Positions 16,032 through 26,424 of a stretch of DNA of 64,000 bases are shown here, piece after piece. The first letter of the stretch is position 1. Each line of letters opens with the position of its first letter. The notes below the pieces were generated by a model, which was not told the DNA's origin, did no database searches, and saw only the letters and a program-made list of their open reading frames with translations. The position numbers and the translations under genes are program-made. Origin of the DNA: Rhizobium sp. NFR07 (lineage in GTDB: Bacteria; Pseudomonadota; Alphaproteobacteria; Rhizobiales; Rhizobiaceae); the NCBI RefSeq assembly GCF_900111905.1, contig NZ_FOKM01000006.1:337893-401892 (forward strand). Direction: 5' to 3'.

Positions 16032-17117
16032 ATGCCACGCATACTGACCGGGACACTATCGGCTTTCGTCTTTTCGATGGTCGTCGTCGCATCGGGAGCC
16101 TCTTTCGCACAAAGCGCGCCTAAGTCCGATCCCCTCGTAATCCAGGAGCAGGGCAGCTTCGCAGTCGGCGGTTCCGTTTCGAGCACACCAGGAACATACA
16201 ACAACAACGCACCGACGGCCGAGGGACAGACCCTCCACGGCGATCACGCCTATGTCTTCTATCAGGTTCCGCAGGATCCGAAGCCTCTGCCGATTGTCAT
16301 GCTCCATGGCGCATATCAGTCTGCACGAAGCTGGGAAACAACGCCGGATGGGCGGGAAGGCTTTCAGAGCATCTTCCTCCGCCGAGGCTATCCGGTCTAT
16401 TTGGTCGATCAGCCCCGACGTGGCAGGGCAGGCAACAGCACGGTCGCGACAACGATCGAACCGACACCCTACGACCAGCTCTTCTTCGACCAATTTCGCA
16501 TCGGCAAATGGCCGAACTATTTCGGCAACCTCCAGTTCTCACGTGATCCGGCGGCGCTGGACCAGTTCTTCCGCTCCGTTACACCGAACACAGGCCCCTA
16601 TGATGCCGAGGTGATCTCGGATGCCATGTCCGCGCTGTTCGACAAGACCGGCCCCGGCATCCTGTTTACCCATTCGCAGTCTGGTGGCCCCGGCTGGCTG
16701 ACCGCAATCAAGAATCCGAACGTCAGGGGCATCGTCGCACTGGAACCCGGCAGCGGCTTCATTTTCCCCGAGGGCGAAGTACCCGCGGAGATGCCCAGTG
16801 CCGCCGGCACACTCAAGGGCGAAGCTGTCCCCGTCGCCGACTTCAACAAACTGACACGCCTGCCGATCGTCATCTATTACGGCGACAATTTCCCGACCGA
16901 GCCCACTTCCGAACGCGGACAGGACAACTGGCGCGTCCGGCTGGCGATGGCGAAGCTCTGGGTTGATACAGTCAACAGACATGGCGGGGACGCAACGCTC
17001 ATGCACCTGCCGGAGGTCGGCATCAAGGGCGGCACGCACTTCCTGATGTCGGATTTGAACAATGTCGAAATTGCTGACCAGGTCTCGAAATTCCTTGCCG
17101 ACAAGAAGCTCGACTGA
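16032..17117 (+). CDS. secreted alpha/beta hydrolase
   Basis: A 361-residue protein with a signal peptide ending near ASFAQS (residue 27). The hydrolase core shows the oxyanion HG (LHGAYQSA, residues 91-98), the strand YLVDQPRRGRAG and a probable nucleophile Ser217 in HSQSGG, where the first Gly of the usual GxSxG is Ser. His337 (GGTHFLMSD) near the C-terminus may complete the triad. The likely role is an exported esterase or lipase-like enzyme; the substrate is unknown. It precedes a P460-like cytochrome gene in the same direction. Confidence 0.82.
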   Translation: MPRILTGTLSAFVFSMVVVASGASFAQSAPKSDPLVIQEQGSFAVGGSVSSTPGTYNNNAPTAEGQTLHGDHAYVFYQVPQDPKPLPIVMLHGAYQSARSWETTPDGREGFQSIFLRRGYPVYLVDQPRRGRAGNSTVATTIEPTPYDQLFFDQFRIGKWPNYFGNLQFSRDPAALDQFFRSVTPNTGPYDAEVISDAMSALFDKTGPGILFTHSQSGGPGWLTAIKNPNVRGIVALEPGSGFIFPEGEVPAEMPSAAGTLKGEAVPVADFNKLTRLPIVIYYGDNFPTEPTSERGQDNWRVRLAMAKLWVDTVNRHGGDATLMHLPEVGIKGGTHFLMSDLNNVEIADQVSKFLADKKLD

Positions 17118-17267
17118 GCCACCAGCACATCGCCTCGCAGGCCGCCGCGCCCAATTCTGATCGGACAAGGTCACGAGGATGGCGCGCGAAATCACCGACA
17201 CACACGGCGGGACGAGCTCCTCGGAACATCACCGACGAGCAGTACGAACAGATAGCAGGAGACAGAG

Positions 17268-17741
17268 GTGAACAGGATTTTCAGAACCGTGGGTGCAGCC
17301 GCACTCGCGGCAAGCACGGTGCTTCTCGTCGGCATGCAGGTTCACGCGGAGCCCACGCGCGCGACCATGCCGGACATCAACAAGCTCGTCCATTACACGA
17401 CGGTCGAGCGAGGCGAAATTACCGAACATATCATGACCACCCAAGAGGCGATCGAGGCCGTCAAACGTGGCGATCCCATTCCCAACGGCACCCACGTCGC
17501 CCTGGTCGACTACCGTGACGGCAAGGTGTTCCGCTACTTCATCATGGAGAAGGGCGAGGACTGGGGACAGGATTACGACGAGAACCGCCGCACCGCCGAC
17601 TGGCAATTCCAGTGGTTCAAGCCGGATGGCACGATCAATGCCGATGAAAACACCGCCCGCTGTCAGCGATGCCATACCTCTCGGTCCGACAGGGAGTTCC
17701 TCTACACCTTCAACGACATGCGGCGTTTTGAACTTAAATGA
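17268..17741 (+). CDS. cytochrome P460 family protein
   Basis: A 157-residue periplasmic c-type haem protein. The signal peptide ends at VHA (residue 27). A single CQRCH haem-binding motif lies at residues 132-136, close to the C-terminus, as in the P460 family, whose characterised members oxidise hydroxylamine or bind nitric oxide. The electron partner is likely encoded next: the stop overlaps the following membrane gene as ATGA. Many P460-like proteins have no assigned function, and this one is known only by similarity. Confidence 0.8.
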   Translation: MNRIFRTVGAAALAASTVLLVGMQVHAEPTRATMPDINKLVHYTTVERGEITEHIMTTQEAIEAVKRGDPIPNGTHVALVDYRDGKVFRYFIMEKGEDWGQDYDENRRTADWQFQWFKPDGTINADENTARCQRCHTSRSDREFLYTFNDMRRFELK

Positions 17742-18406
17742 ACGTTATCTTTCGGGTCCGCCTGCTCCTCGACCTCATAGCCGTCGGACTGATCATCGCG
17801 TGTCTGGCGTATTGGTGGCTGGACAACCTGACGCACGAGCTTTTCGGCACCGCCCTCTTCGCTCTGGTAATCGCCCACAACATCTTCAATCGCCGCTGGT
17901 ACGGCGGCCTCAAGAGGCGAAAGCTGGACGCAACGCGGATCGTCAATCTGTCAGCAATAACCGGGCTTGCTGTCGTGATGACGATCATGCTTGTGACGAG
18001 CGTCCTCATTTCCCGTGAGCTCTTCCCGTTTGCCGCGCTCGACGGTGCCTTCGCCGTGCGGGAGATCCATATGTTCGCGGCTTACTGGGTATTGCTGATC
18101 ATCGCTATTCATCTCGGAACACGTTGGCAGGTGGTGATGAACGCCTGCCGTGAGATCGTCGGCTTATCCGAACGTAATGCGTTTCGCACGGGGGCCCTGC
18201 GCATGGTGACGCTCGTCATAATCGCATGGGGCGTGAGAAGTTCTTTCGAGATGACGTTCGGATCGAAGCTCATGCTGAGCTATTCGCTCGACATGTGGGA
18301 CTTTAACGAGTCAACCTTGGGGTTCTTCCTGAACTACGGTTCAATCGTCGGGCTGTTTGCCGCTACGGTGCATTACGGCTTGATGCTGGCCAAGAAAGCG
18401 AAATGA
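17738..18406 (+). CDS. DUF4405-like membrane protein, possible b-type cytochrome
   Basis: A 222-residue protein with about five to six membrane helices. Histidines inside or near helices (AHNIFNRRWYGG, REIHMFAAYW, IAIHLGTRW, TVHYGL) are spaced as in DUF4405 and other small cytochrome-b-like proteins and could ligate haem. The ATG overlaps the P460-like gene stop, so the two are co-translated and probably form a membrane-anchored redox pair. No catalytic role is evident. Confidence 0.75.
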   Translation: MNVIFRVRLLLDLIAVGLIIACLAYWWLDNLTHELFGTALFALVIAHNIFNRRWYGGLKRRKLDATRIVNLSAITGLAVVMTIMLVTSVLISRELFPFAALDGAFAVREIHMFAAYWVLLIIAIHLGTRWQVVMNACREIVGLSERNAFRTGALRMVTLVIIAWGVRSSFEMTFGSKLMLSYSLDMWDFNESTLGFFLNYGSIVGLFAATVHYGLMLAKKAK

Positions 18407-19761
<1,355 letters not shown>

Positions 19762-21453
19762 ATGGAGGCCGGTGGTGAGTGGGATCTCTCTGAGATGAGC
19801 AATGCGCAACCTGGCCGCCAGCATTCTCAAGAGGCCACAAATGATTGGACGGACGGCCTCGCTTTTTTTGATCGGCAGTTCAGACTTGCCGATATCGCGA
19901 ACAGCGTGCTGAAATCCGCATCCGGCGAAAGCAGCCCGTCCCTTTGGGATGTCTATCCGGAATTGGATAGGACGGCAGTTTCCGACTATCTTCAATCCAC
20001 ACCTGCGCGGCCGCTGTCTCTTACCAGCGATCTGGGCAATGGCGCGTTTCGCGAACTGACCTTTCATTCGATAGGCGAATTTTACGGCGTCGTGCAGACC
20101 TTTCGCACGGGCGACAAGGACGAACGCGCGACCTTGCTGCATCAGGCGACGCACGATCCACTCACCGGGTTGCCGAACCGACGGCGGTTCGCAAGCGATC
20201 TGTCGGATGCGCTCCTCGACATTGACGGCGGGGATGAGGCCATGTGCCTGATGCAACTCGATCTCGACGATTTCAAACCGGTCAACGATACGCTGGGGCA
20301 TCCAGCCGGCGACAAGCTGCTGCAACTGGCAGCGGGCCGGATCAGGGACTGTCTGTCCGGGACAGAGAGGGTGTACCGGCTGGCGGGAGACGAATTCGCC
20401 ATCATCTCCGCTGGCTCACAACGTCAGCAACGAAGCACGGAATTGGGCAACGCTCTCGTCCAGGCCTTCAAGCAGCCTTTCACGATCGACGGCATTTCGG
20501 TTTTCGTCGGGATGAGCATCGGTATCGCAATTGCGCCGCTGGACGGGGCCGATCCCGAAACGCTGATGAAGGCGTCCGACGTGGCGCTCTATGCAGCAAA
20601 GAAGGAGGGACGCGGCAGGGCCAGCGTCTTCGATGCCGCAATGCTGCAGATCATCGAACAGCGGGAACTGCTGCGAAGAAGCCTTCGGATCGCACTCGAA
20701 AAGAAACAGTTTTCGATCGAATATCAACCGATCGCGCAGAGCGACCGGCTCATCGGCTTTGAAGCTCTGCTGAGATGGCAGCACCCGCTGCTCGGGGACA
20801 TCCCTCCATCGGTGTTCATCCCCATGGCTGAGACAGACGGATTGATGAGTGACGTCGGGCTTTGGGTTCTGGAAAAGGCTTGCCGCGAAGCCTTGAACTG
20901 GCCGGACGACTACATCGTCGCCGTCAACGTTTCCGCTGCCGAGTTCCTTGCTGCCGGTCTGACCGATAGGATTTCGCAGGTCCTCGACATGGTCGGGCTT
21001 GCCGCAGACCGCCTTGAACTTGAAATCACCGAGAGCGTTCTCCTGGAACGAACGGTCAATAATCTCGACACGCTCAACACCCTCAGCATACTCGGCATCA
21101 AGATCGCGCTGGATGATTTCGGCACGCAGTATTCCTCGCTGAGCTACCTCAAGAATTTTCCTTTCGACACGCTGAAGATCGACAAATATTTCGTTTCCGA
21201 CCTCGAGGCCAATGCGAAGAGCCAGGCTATCGTTCGATCGGTCATAACGCTCGCGCACGATCTGGGCATGGATGTCACGGCGGAGGGCGTGGAGACGGTC
21301 GAACAAGCCGATTGGCTACGCAGCCTGGGATGCGACCGTTTCCAGGGGCATGCGATCAGCAAGCCCCTGTCGGTCGGCGAGATTGGCCAATTCGTCGCGA
21401 ATTCCGAGGTCTCGATGAACGCGATAACCTCAGCAGCCGCCCGTCACCCCTAA
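19762..21453 (+). CDS. GGDEF-EAL bifunctional c-di-GMP protein
   Basis: A 563-residue cytosolic protein: a PAS-like N-terminus (about 33-120), GGDEF domain (about 125-290) and EAL domain (about 300-555). The cyclase motif reads AGDEF (208-212), a tolerated variant, and no RxxD inhibitory site precedes it. The EAL domain keeps the metal and catalytic residues: EALLRW (Glu334), NVSA, EITES, LDDFG, LKID and AEGVE, so phosphodiesterase activity is likely. It is the first gene of an operon with kinase, STAS and phosphatase genes, and its activity may be switched by them, as SiaD is by SiaC. Confidence 0.9.
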   Translation: MEAGGEWDLSEMSNAQPGRQHSQEATNDWTDGLAFFDRQFRLADIANSVLKSASGESSPSLWDVYPELDRTAVSDYLQSTPARPLSLTSDLGNGAFRELTFHSIGEFYGVVQTFRTGDKDERATLLHQATHDPLTGLPNRRRFASDLSDALLDIDGGDEAMCLMQLDLDDFKPVNDTLGHPAGDKLLQLAAGRIRDCLSGTERVYRLAGDEFAIISAGSQRQQRSTELGNALVQAFKQPFTIDGISVFVGMSIGIAIAPLDGADPETLMKASDVALYAAKKEGRGRASVFDAAMLQIIEQRELLRRSLRIALEKKQFSIEYQPIAQSDRLIGFEALLRWQHPLLGDIPPSVFIPMAETDGLMSDVGLWVLEKACREALNWPDDYIVAVNVSAAEFLAAGLTDRISQVLDMVGLAADRLELEITESVLLERTVNNLDTLNTLSILGIKIALDDFGTQYSSLSYLKNFPFDTLKIDKYFVSDLEANAKSQAIVRSVITLAHDLGMDVTAEGVETVEQADWLRSLGCDRFQGHAISKPLSVGEIGQFVANSEVSMNAITSAAARHP

Positions 21454-21502
21454 GAACTTTTGGGGCCGTCGGTCTCGCGCCTTCCTTAAAGAGCGGACGA
21501 AT

Positions 21503-21988
21503 ATGATCATGACCGGACAACCCGCCCTTTTCCGACAGACCGCATTTCAGGGCATGGCGGCGCTTGTATTGGATGTGGGCTTCTTCACCTCGCAGTTTCG
21601 CCTCTGCGACAAGATCGCCGAGTATCTTGGAGATCTCGTAGCCCAATCTCACGACGACCCCGCCCGCTACGCCAACTTCAGCGCCTCGCTGATCAATGAA
21701 GTCATAGAGCTGGCTTTTCGGTCAGTTCACAGTGGAGACAGGGTCGAATTCAATCTGCTCAAGGGCGATGACAGTGTGTATCTGCGTGTCGGCTTCCGGT
21801 GTAGCGAAGAGCAGCTGGCTCTATTGAGGACGGTGGATCGATCTCGTGGCTCAACGCCATTTCCTGAACCGGCTCGAGATCTGATGGCTTTGGCGCACGC
21901 CGTCGGCGTTGATGTTCATACCGAAATCGACAGAGATGACCACATAACGCTGACTTTGGAATTCGTGCTGTCGGAGGGTCCACGTTGA
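21503..21988 (+). CDS. degenerate histidine-kinase-like (ATP-binding fold) regulatory protein
   Basis: A 161-residue protein without a clear named family. Its middle (SLINEVIELAFRS, residues 62-74) and C-terminal half line up by eye with the intact kinase four genes downstream (YLSNELIENALKF). The Mg-binding Asn of the N-box is Leu70 here, and the glycine-rich ATP lid is missing, so ATP hydrolysis is unlikely. It may serve as a decoy or adaptor for the STAS-methyltransferase encoded next, with which it overlaps by four bases (TTGA). The assignment is an inference from alignment by eye. Confidence 0.55.
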   Translation: MIMTGQPALFRQTAFQGMAALVLDVGFFTSQFRLCDKIAEYLGDLVAQSHDDPARYANFSASLINEVIELAFRSVHSGDRVEFNLLKGDDSVYLRVGFRCSEEQLALLRTVDRSRGSTPFPEPARDLMALAHAVGVDVHTEIDRDDHITLTLEFVLSEGPR

Positions 21989-23157
21989 ATCGGATCTCTT
22001 CATCGTTTTCCGCCGAATTTGACGAGACAAACCAGGAAATCGTCCTAAGCGGAAAAATGCGTCCGCAATCTCCTCGGGAGATGACTGGCGTGATTGATGT
22101 CATCCAGCGCAGCCTCGACGGAAGCGGCAGGATCATCTACCTGAACGTCAAGCGCCTCACCCACCTGAACATGACTGCGTTCAACGCGCTTGCAGACCTT
22201 TTGAAGATCGCCTGCAGGGCGGATCCGCTGCGAACCATCAAGGTCGTTACGTCAAGCGTCATCCCATGGTCTGCGCCTCTTTTCGAAACATTGGCGTCCA
22301 AAGAGCCCAATCTCTCCGTCGATATCTACGATTCCGCCTTCTACCCAGGCCAGACATTCGTGGAGGACGAAAGCTTCATTCCGATCCTTCGAACGCAGAC
22401 CAAAATGACCTGGCGGCATGAACGCGACATCCTGCCCCGGCACGGCCTGCGTGATGGGCTGGCCGTCGCAGACATCTGCTGTGGGATAGGAGATTTCGCG
22501 ACCTTGATAAGACGGGAATTCAACCCGACGCGCCTCGTTGCCCTCGATCATTCGAAGAAGAGCCTCGACTATGCGCGCCGGGTCGCCGCGGAGTTCGGCC
22601 TGAACTCGATCGAATATACCTATGGGGACGCCTCGCAGATGCTGCTGGCGGATGGCCAGTTCGATTTCGTCACGTGCCGTCATTCACTGCAGATTTTCGA
22701 CCGGCCCGATGTCCTGCTTCGTGAACTCTATCGGATCTGCAAACCCGGCGGACGGGTCTACATCACAAATGAGAAGAACTCCCATTGCCTGGGAGAGCCG
22801 CATGCGGAATCCATCCGCTGGACGTATGAGCAGGTTGCCAAACTGTTCAGCCATTTCGACATGGATGTCGAAATGGGACCGAAGAGCCGGCGCCTCCTCA
22901 ACGACGCCGGCTTCGACGACATCAAGGTCGAGTCTTTCATGGTCACGAACCTTGACGGCGATCCGAGAGATTTTGCCGACATCATCGAAGCATGGGAAAA
23001 TGTCTATGCCGGGCAGATGGCGGTACGCCGGGGCGACCCTCCCGAGTTCATCCGCCGGTTTCGGCAAGGTTTCAAGGACCACGTTCTCGCAGCACTGCAT
23101 CCGAAAGGATATGCAGGATGGCCGATTTGGGCAGCATCAGGTCGGAAGCCGTATTGA
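21985..23157 (+). CDS. STAS domain-methyltransferase fusion protein
   Basis: A 390-residue protein. Residues 8-115 resemble the STAS protein encoded at the end of the operon, with Thr64 (LNMTAF) at the position of its serine (LNSSGI). Residues about 145-380 form a class I SAM-dependent methyltransferase: motif I VADICCGIGD (161-170), acidic LDHSKK, and FDFVTCRHSLQIF as the post-I region, like UbiE/Methyltransf_11 proteins. The start is TTG, supported by GGAGG seven bases upstream and a four-base overlap with the preceding stop; the next ATG would cut the STAS fold. The acceptor is unknown. Phosphorylation of Thr64 could gate methylation (inference). Confidence 0.78.
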   Translation: MNRISSSFSAEFDETNQEIVLSGKMRPQSPREMTGVIDVIQRSLDGSGRIIYLNVKRLTHLNMTAFNALADLLKIACRADPLRTIKVVTSSVIPWSAPLFETLASKEPNLSVDIYDSAFYPGQTFVEDESFIPILRTQTKMTWRHERDILPRHGLRDGLAVADICCGIGDFATLIRREFNPTRLVALDHSKKSLDYARRVAAEFGLNSIEYTYGDASQMLLADGQFDFVTCRHSLQIFDRPDVLLRELYRICKPGGRVYITNEKNSHCLGEPHAESIRWTYEQVAKLFSHFDMDVEMGPKSRRLLNDAGFDDIKVESFMVTNLDGDPRDFADIIEAWENVYAGQMAVRRGDPPEFIRRFRQGFKDHVLAALHPKGYAGWPIWAASGRKPY

Positions 23158-25511
23158 TGAACAGCGTATCGAGCAAGAACCGACCGTGGCGTTCCTTCCG
23201 GGCCAAATTCATTCTTGTGGTCGGCAGTGCCGTGCTGGTCGACCTGCTGATCAGCGGGGGGCTCGCTCTTTGGAATGTGCAGCGCCTGTCGCGTGACGCC
23301 ACCGAAGAAGTCGGCCATGGGCTTGAGCAGGCGAGCCAGGATTACATTCGCACCTACGCAGATTCCACCGTAGCCCAGGTCTCGCTGCTTCTCGATCAAG
23401 TGCATAGCGACGTCGGCGTTCTTGCCGGCGTCCTGCAGGAGCAGATCGACAATCCCAGGCAACAGATTGACATAGGATCAGCGATATCCGGCGTCTCCCC
23501 CGGCAGCGTAGAGCTCTCTTTCGACCCCGCCGGGCAGTGGGCGCAAAATGCCCCCGGCTCTCCTTCTGTCGTAAGCGCATGGGGCTATCTCCTGAACGCG
23601 GATCACAATCCTCGACCCGACGTTCTGGCCGACATTCGCGCAAGCTCGGTCCTTGATCTGGTCGCACCGAGCCTTCTTAAGAACGGAGCGTCCAAGCTTC
23701 AGATGTACTATATCGGCCCGAAGGAGCGGCCGATCTTCAGGACCGCGCCCTATACGGATCAGGCACAGACGTTCGATCGGCTCTATCCCGGTCATAACGC
23801 CGCAAATTTCTGGGACTTCTTTTTCCCCGGCCTCTATGAAACATGGCAGAGCCAGGCAACCGGCCACACAGGTCAGGCTATTCCCGTCGAGATCACCCAG
23901 ACCGCGCCCTATACGGACGCCATAACGGGAAAGCTGATCGTCAGTTTCTTTCAGCCGCTTTGGAGTGCCGACAGACGGAGCGTTGCGGGGACGGCGGGCA
24001 CCGACATCACGCTCGATCAGCTTGCCGAGACGGTGGAGAATGTGAGGGTGGCAGAGACGGGCTTCGGCTTTCTTGCGATGTCCGACGGGAACGTGGTTGC
24101 CATCAGCGGACGCGGAGAGAAGACGATCGGCCTGCGTTCAACAAGCGATGCGAAGGGGACCGGCGTCACCGGTCTTGAACGCTCTCTCAAGGGCAGCTCG
24201 CAACCAGCCATCGCACAGCTCGCGAGTGATCCAAGGGACGGTATCCGGCATATTTCGCTGGATCAGAACGGAGAGCCGGTTCCGTTCATGGTGATCATGA
24301 AGACGCTTCCCTCGATCAATCTCTGGGAGGCCGGCAAGGTCAGGAAGGATGCCATGTCGCTCGGCATCGTCGTACCGGAACGCGAGATCTATGCCTCACT
24401 CAACGCCGCACAGGCCGAAATTTCCGAGGCGACGAACCGGATCGTTGTCTACCAGTTGCTGGCGATCCTGCTCTCCCTGGTAATCGTCACTCTCGCAGTG
24501 TTCGCTGCGTCGAAGCGCATCACCAGCGGGATCAGCGCCCTTGCAGGTGCAGCGCAGCGCATTCAGTCGAAAGATTATTCGGTTCGCGTCGCCGTCACCA
24601 GCCGCGATGAGGTCGGGGAGGCAAGCGAGGCGTTCAATCGAATGGCCGAAGACATCAGCTATCATACGGAAAACCTTGAGCGGCTTGTAAAAGAGCGAAC
24701 CGCCGAAATAGAGGACGCCAAGGAAGAGATCTCGATACTCAACGCCCAATTGAAGAGCGAGAACCAGCGCCTGGGAACAGAGCTTGCGGTCGCCGAAAGA
24801 ATTCAGATGATGGTTCTGCCGCTCGCGGCAGAACTGGCCTCTTCGAAGGACCTCGAAATTGCAGCCTATATGAGCGCTGCGGATGAGGTGGGAGGTGACT
24901 ATTATGACGTTCTGGAGTCGGAGGGACGGTTCAAGATCGGAATAGGCGACGTCACCGGCCACGGCCTCGAAAGCGGCGTGCTGATGCTCATGGTTCAATC
25001 CGTTGCCCGAGCGCTGCAGGAAGCAGGTACGACCGACCCGGTGAAATTCCTCGTCGACCTCAACAGCGCCCTTTTCAAGAATATCGTTCGCACAAGGATA
25101 GACAAGCATCTGACACTGGCCTTCCTCGACTACGACGGGAAAGACATGCTCATATCCGGCCAGCACGAGGAGGTGATAATCGTGCGGGCGAATGGCGATC
25201 TGGAACGTATCGAGACGATGGACCTGGGCATTCCAATCGGCCTAGACTCCGACATATCTGCCTTTGTGAGCACTCGCAGAATTCCGCTGGAGAAGGACGA
25301 CATCATCGTTCTCCATACGGATGGTGTTACCGAGGCGGAGAATGCGCATGGCGAGCTCTTTGGCATCGAGCGACTTTGCAAGGAAGCTGTACGGTTGCAC
25401 CAACAGAGCGCGGATCGGATTGCCACCGGCATCATCGACACGCTCATGAGCTATATCGGTTCACATAAGATCCATGACGACATCACCCTTCTCGTATTGC
25501 GACACAGGTAG
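23157..25511 (+). CDS. membrane-bound SpoIIE-type PP2C phosphatase with extracellular sensor and HAMP
   Basis: A 784-residue protein. Membrane helices at about 17-39 and 430-452 enclose a large periplasmic region resembling a dCache sensor; a HAMP domain, a coiled coil (about 505-545) and a C-terminal SpoIIE phosphatase follow. Metal-binding motifs are DEVGGDYYD, GDVTGHGLESG, LHTDGVTEAEN and HDDITLLV. Such enzymes dephosphorylate STAS-domain antagonists. The ATG overlaps the methyltransferase stop (TGATG) with GGAAG upstream; an ATG 13 codons earlier, also with a good AGGA site, is the alternative. It probably acts on the two STAS proteins encoded beside it. Confidence 0.88.
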   Translation: MNSVSSKNRPWRSFRAKFILVVGSAVLVDLLISGGLALWNVQRLSRDATEEVGHGLEQASQDYIRTYADSTVAQVSLLLDQVHSDVGVLAGVLQEQIDNPRQQIDIGSAISGVSPGSVELSFDPAGQWAQNAPGSPSVVSAWGYLLNADHNPRPDVLADIRASSVLDLVAPSLLKNGASKLQMYYIGPKERPIFRTAPYTDQAQTFDRLYPGHNAANFWDFFFPGLYETWQSQATGHTGQAIPVEITQTAPYTDAITGKLIVSFFQPLWSADRRSVAGTAGTDITLDQLAETVENVRVAETGFGFLAMSDGNVVAISGRGEKTIGLRSTSDAKGTGVTGLERSLKGSSQPAIAQLASDPRDGIRHISLDQNGEPVPFMVIMKTLPSINLWEAGKVRKDAMSLGIVVPEREIYASLNAAQAEISEATNRIVVYQLLAILLSLVIVTLAVFAASKRITSGISALAGAAQRIQSKDYSVRVAVTSRDEVGEASEAFNRMAEDISYHTENLERLVKERTAEIEDAKEEISILNAQLKSENQRLGTELAVAERIQMMVLPLAAELASSKDLEIAAYMSAADEVGGDYYDVLESEGRFKIGIGDVTGHGLESGVLMLMVQSVARALQEAGTTDPVKFLVDLNSALFKNIVRTRIDKHLTLAFLDYDGKDMLISGQHEEVIIVRANGDLERIETMDLGIPIGLDSDISAFVSTRRIPLEKDDIIVLHTDGVTEAENAHGELFGIERLCKEAVRLHQQSADRIATGIIDTLMSYIGSHKIHDDITLLVLRHR

Positions 25512-25518
25512 ACGCGGC

Positions 25519-26070
25519 ATGTCCAGAACCATATTGGGAACCACTGATTTGGCGGAAACGAGCCTTTCTTCCGGCGCCTGCCTGACGCTCATGGACGGCC
25601 CGCTTGAGCTTGGCTGGCGGCTATCCGGCCTGACGTCGGATTTCCTCGCCGAGGCAATGGCACTTCCATTTACAGGCTCGAAGACGCGGCATGCAAACGT
25701 ACATCACAGCATCGAATATCTGAGCAATGAGCTGATAGAGAATGCGCTGAAGTTCCGACAGCCGAGCGACATCGTCATCGAAGCCTGTGTGGATGCCGAT
25801 CTCTTTCTGATGCGGGTACGCAATGAAATCGATTCCGAGACATCCACGCGGTTTCAGAATCTCCTGACCGACATACTGTCGGCTGATCCAGGAGAACTCC
25901 TCATTCAGCAGATCGAGGCAAATGCCGCATCCAACGCCAGCGGCTCGGGCCTGGGCATCCTCACCCTTCTTGCCGATTATGGCGCCGAATTGGCGTGGGA
26001 GTTCGAGGGAGCCAACAACCAACGCATCCAGCTTACGACAACGGCGTCAGTGCAGATACCGCTGGCCTGA
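25519..26070 (+). CDS. anti-sigma-type serine/threonine kinase-like protein (slr1658/SiaB-like)
   Basis: A 183-residue HATPase-type regulator. The N-box is intact (NELIENALKF, Glu71 and Asn75), and a glycine-rich segment SGSGLGI (141-147) followed by LLADYGAEL is the probable ATP lid. The layout matches the small regulators named after cyanobacterial slr1658, related to SiaB, which phosphorylate a partner STAS protein. The STAS gene begins 15 bases downstream. An in-frame start 15 codons upstream would lie inside the phosphatase gene, so this ATG, just past the stop, is preferred. Confidence 0.72.
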   Translation: MSRTILGTTDLAETSLSSGACLTLMDGPLELGWRLSGLTSDFLAEAMALPFTGSKTRHANVHHSIEYLSNELIENALKFRQPSDIVIEACVDADLFLMRVRNEIDSETSTRFQNLLTDILSADPGELLIQQIEANAASNASGSGLGILTLLADYGAELAWEFEGANNQRIQLTTTASVQIPLA

Positions 26071-26085
26071 AACAGGTGAAACGAG

Positions 26086-26424
26086 ATGGAAATAAGAGAC
26101 GAGAACTTCCGTGTATGGGCGGAAAATGAATGCGTCTATTTTGACGGTGTGCTGCGACTAGCGGGGCCAGATGCGTATTCGCCGATCTATTCATTGGCGG
26201 CGTCACTTTTGCATGAGGATCATGCGCGAGTGATATTCGATCTGACAGGGCTGGAGTTCCTGAATTCTTCCGGCATCAACCTCCTGGCAAAGCTGACGAT
26301 TGAAGCGCGAAAGAAGCCGGAAATTCAGCTGGTGATCAAGGCCACCACGCAATATCCTTGGCAGTCGAAATCGCTGCCGAACTTGAAGAAGCTCTATTCC
26401 GGGCTGGACCTGCAGCTTGCCTGA
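26086..26424 (+). CDS. STAS-domain antagonist protein (slr1659-like)
   Basis: A 112-residue single-domain protein. The central LTGLEFLNSSGINLLAKL has the position and form of the phosphorylated serine loop of anti-anti-sigma factors (Ser61/Ser62). AGGTGA upstream supports the start. It closes the operon and should be phosphorylated by the kinase just upstream and dephosphorylated by the SpoIIE-type phosphatase, so that its free form binds a target. By analogy with SiaC the target may be the GGDEF-EAL protein; this is not shown by sequence. Confidence 0.75.
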   Translation: MEIRDENFRVWAENECVYFDGVLRLAGPDAYSPIYSLAASLLHEDHARVIFDLTGLEFLNSSGINLLAKLTIEARKKPEIQLVIKATTQYPWQSKSLPNLKKLYSGLDLQLA

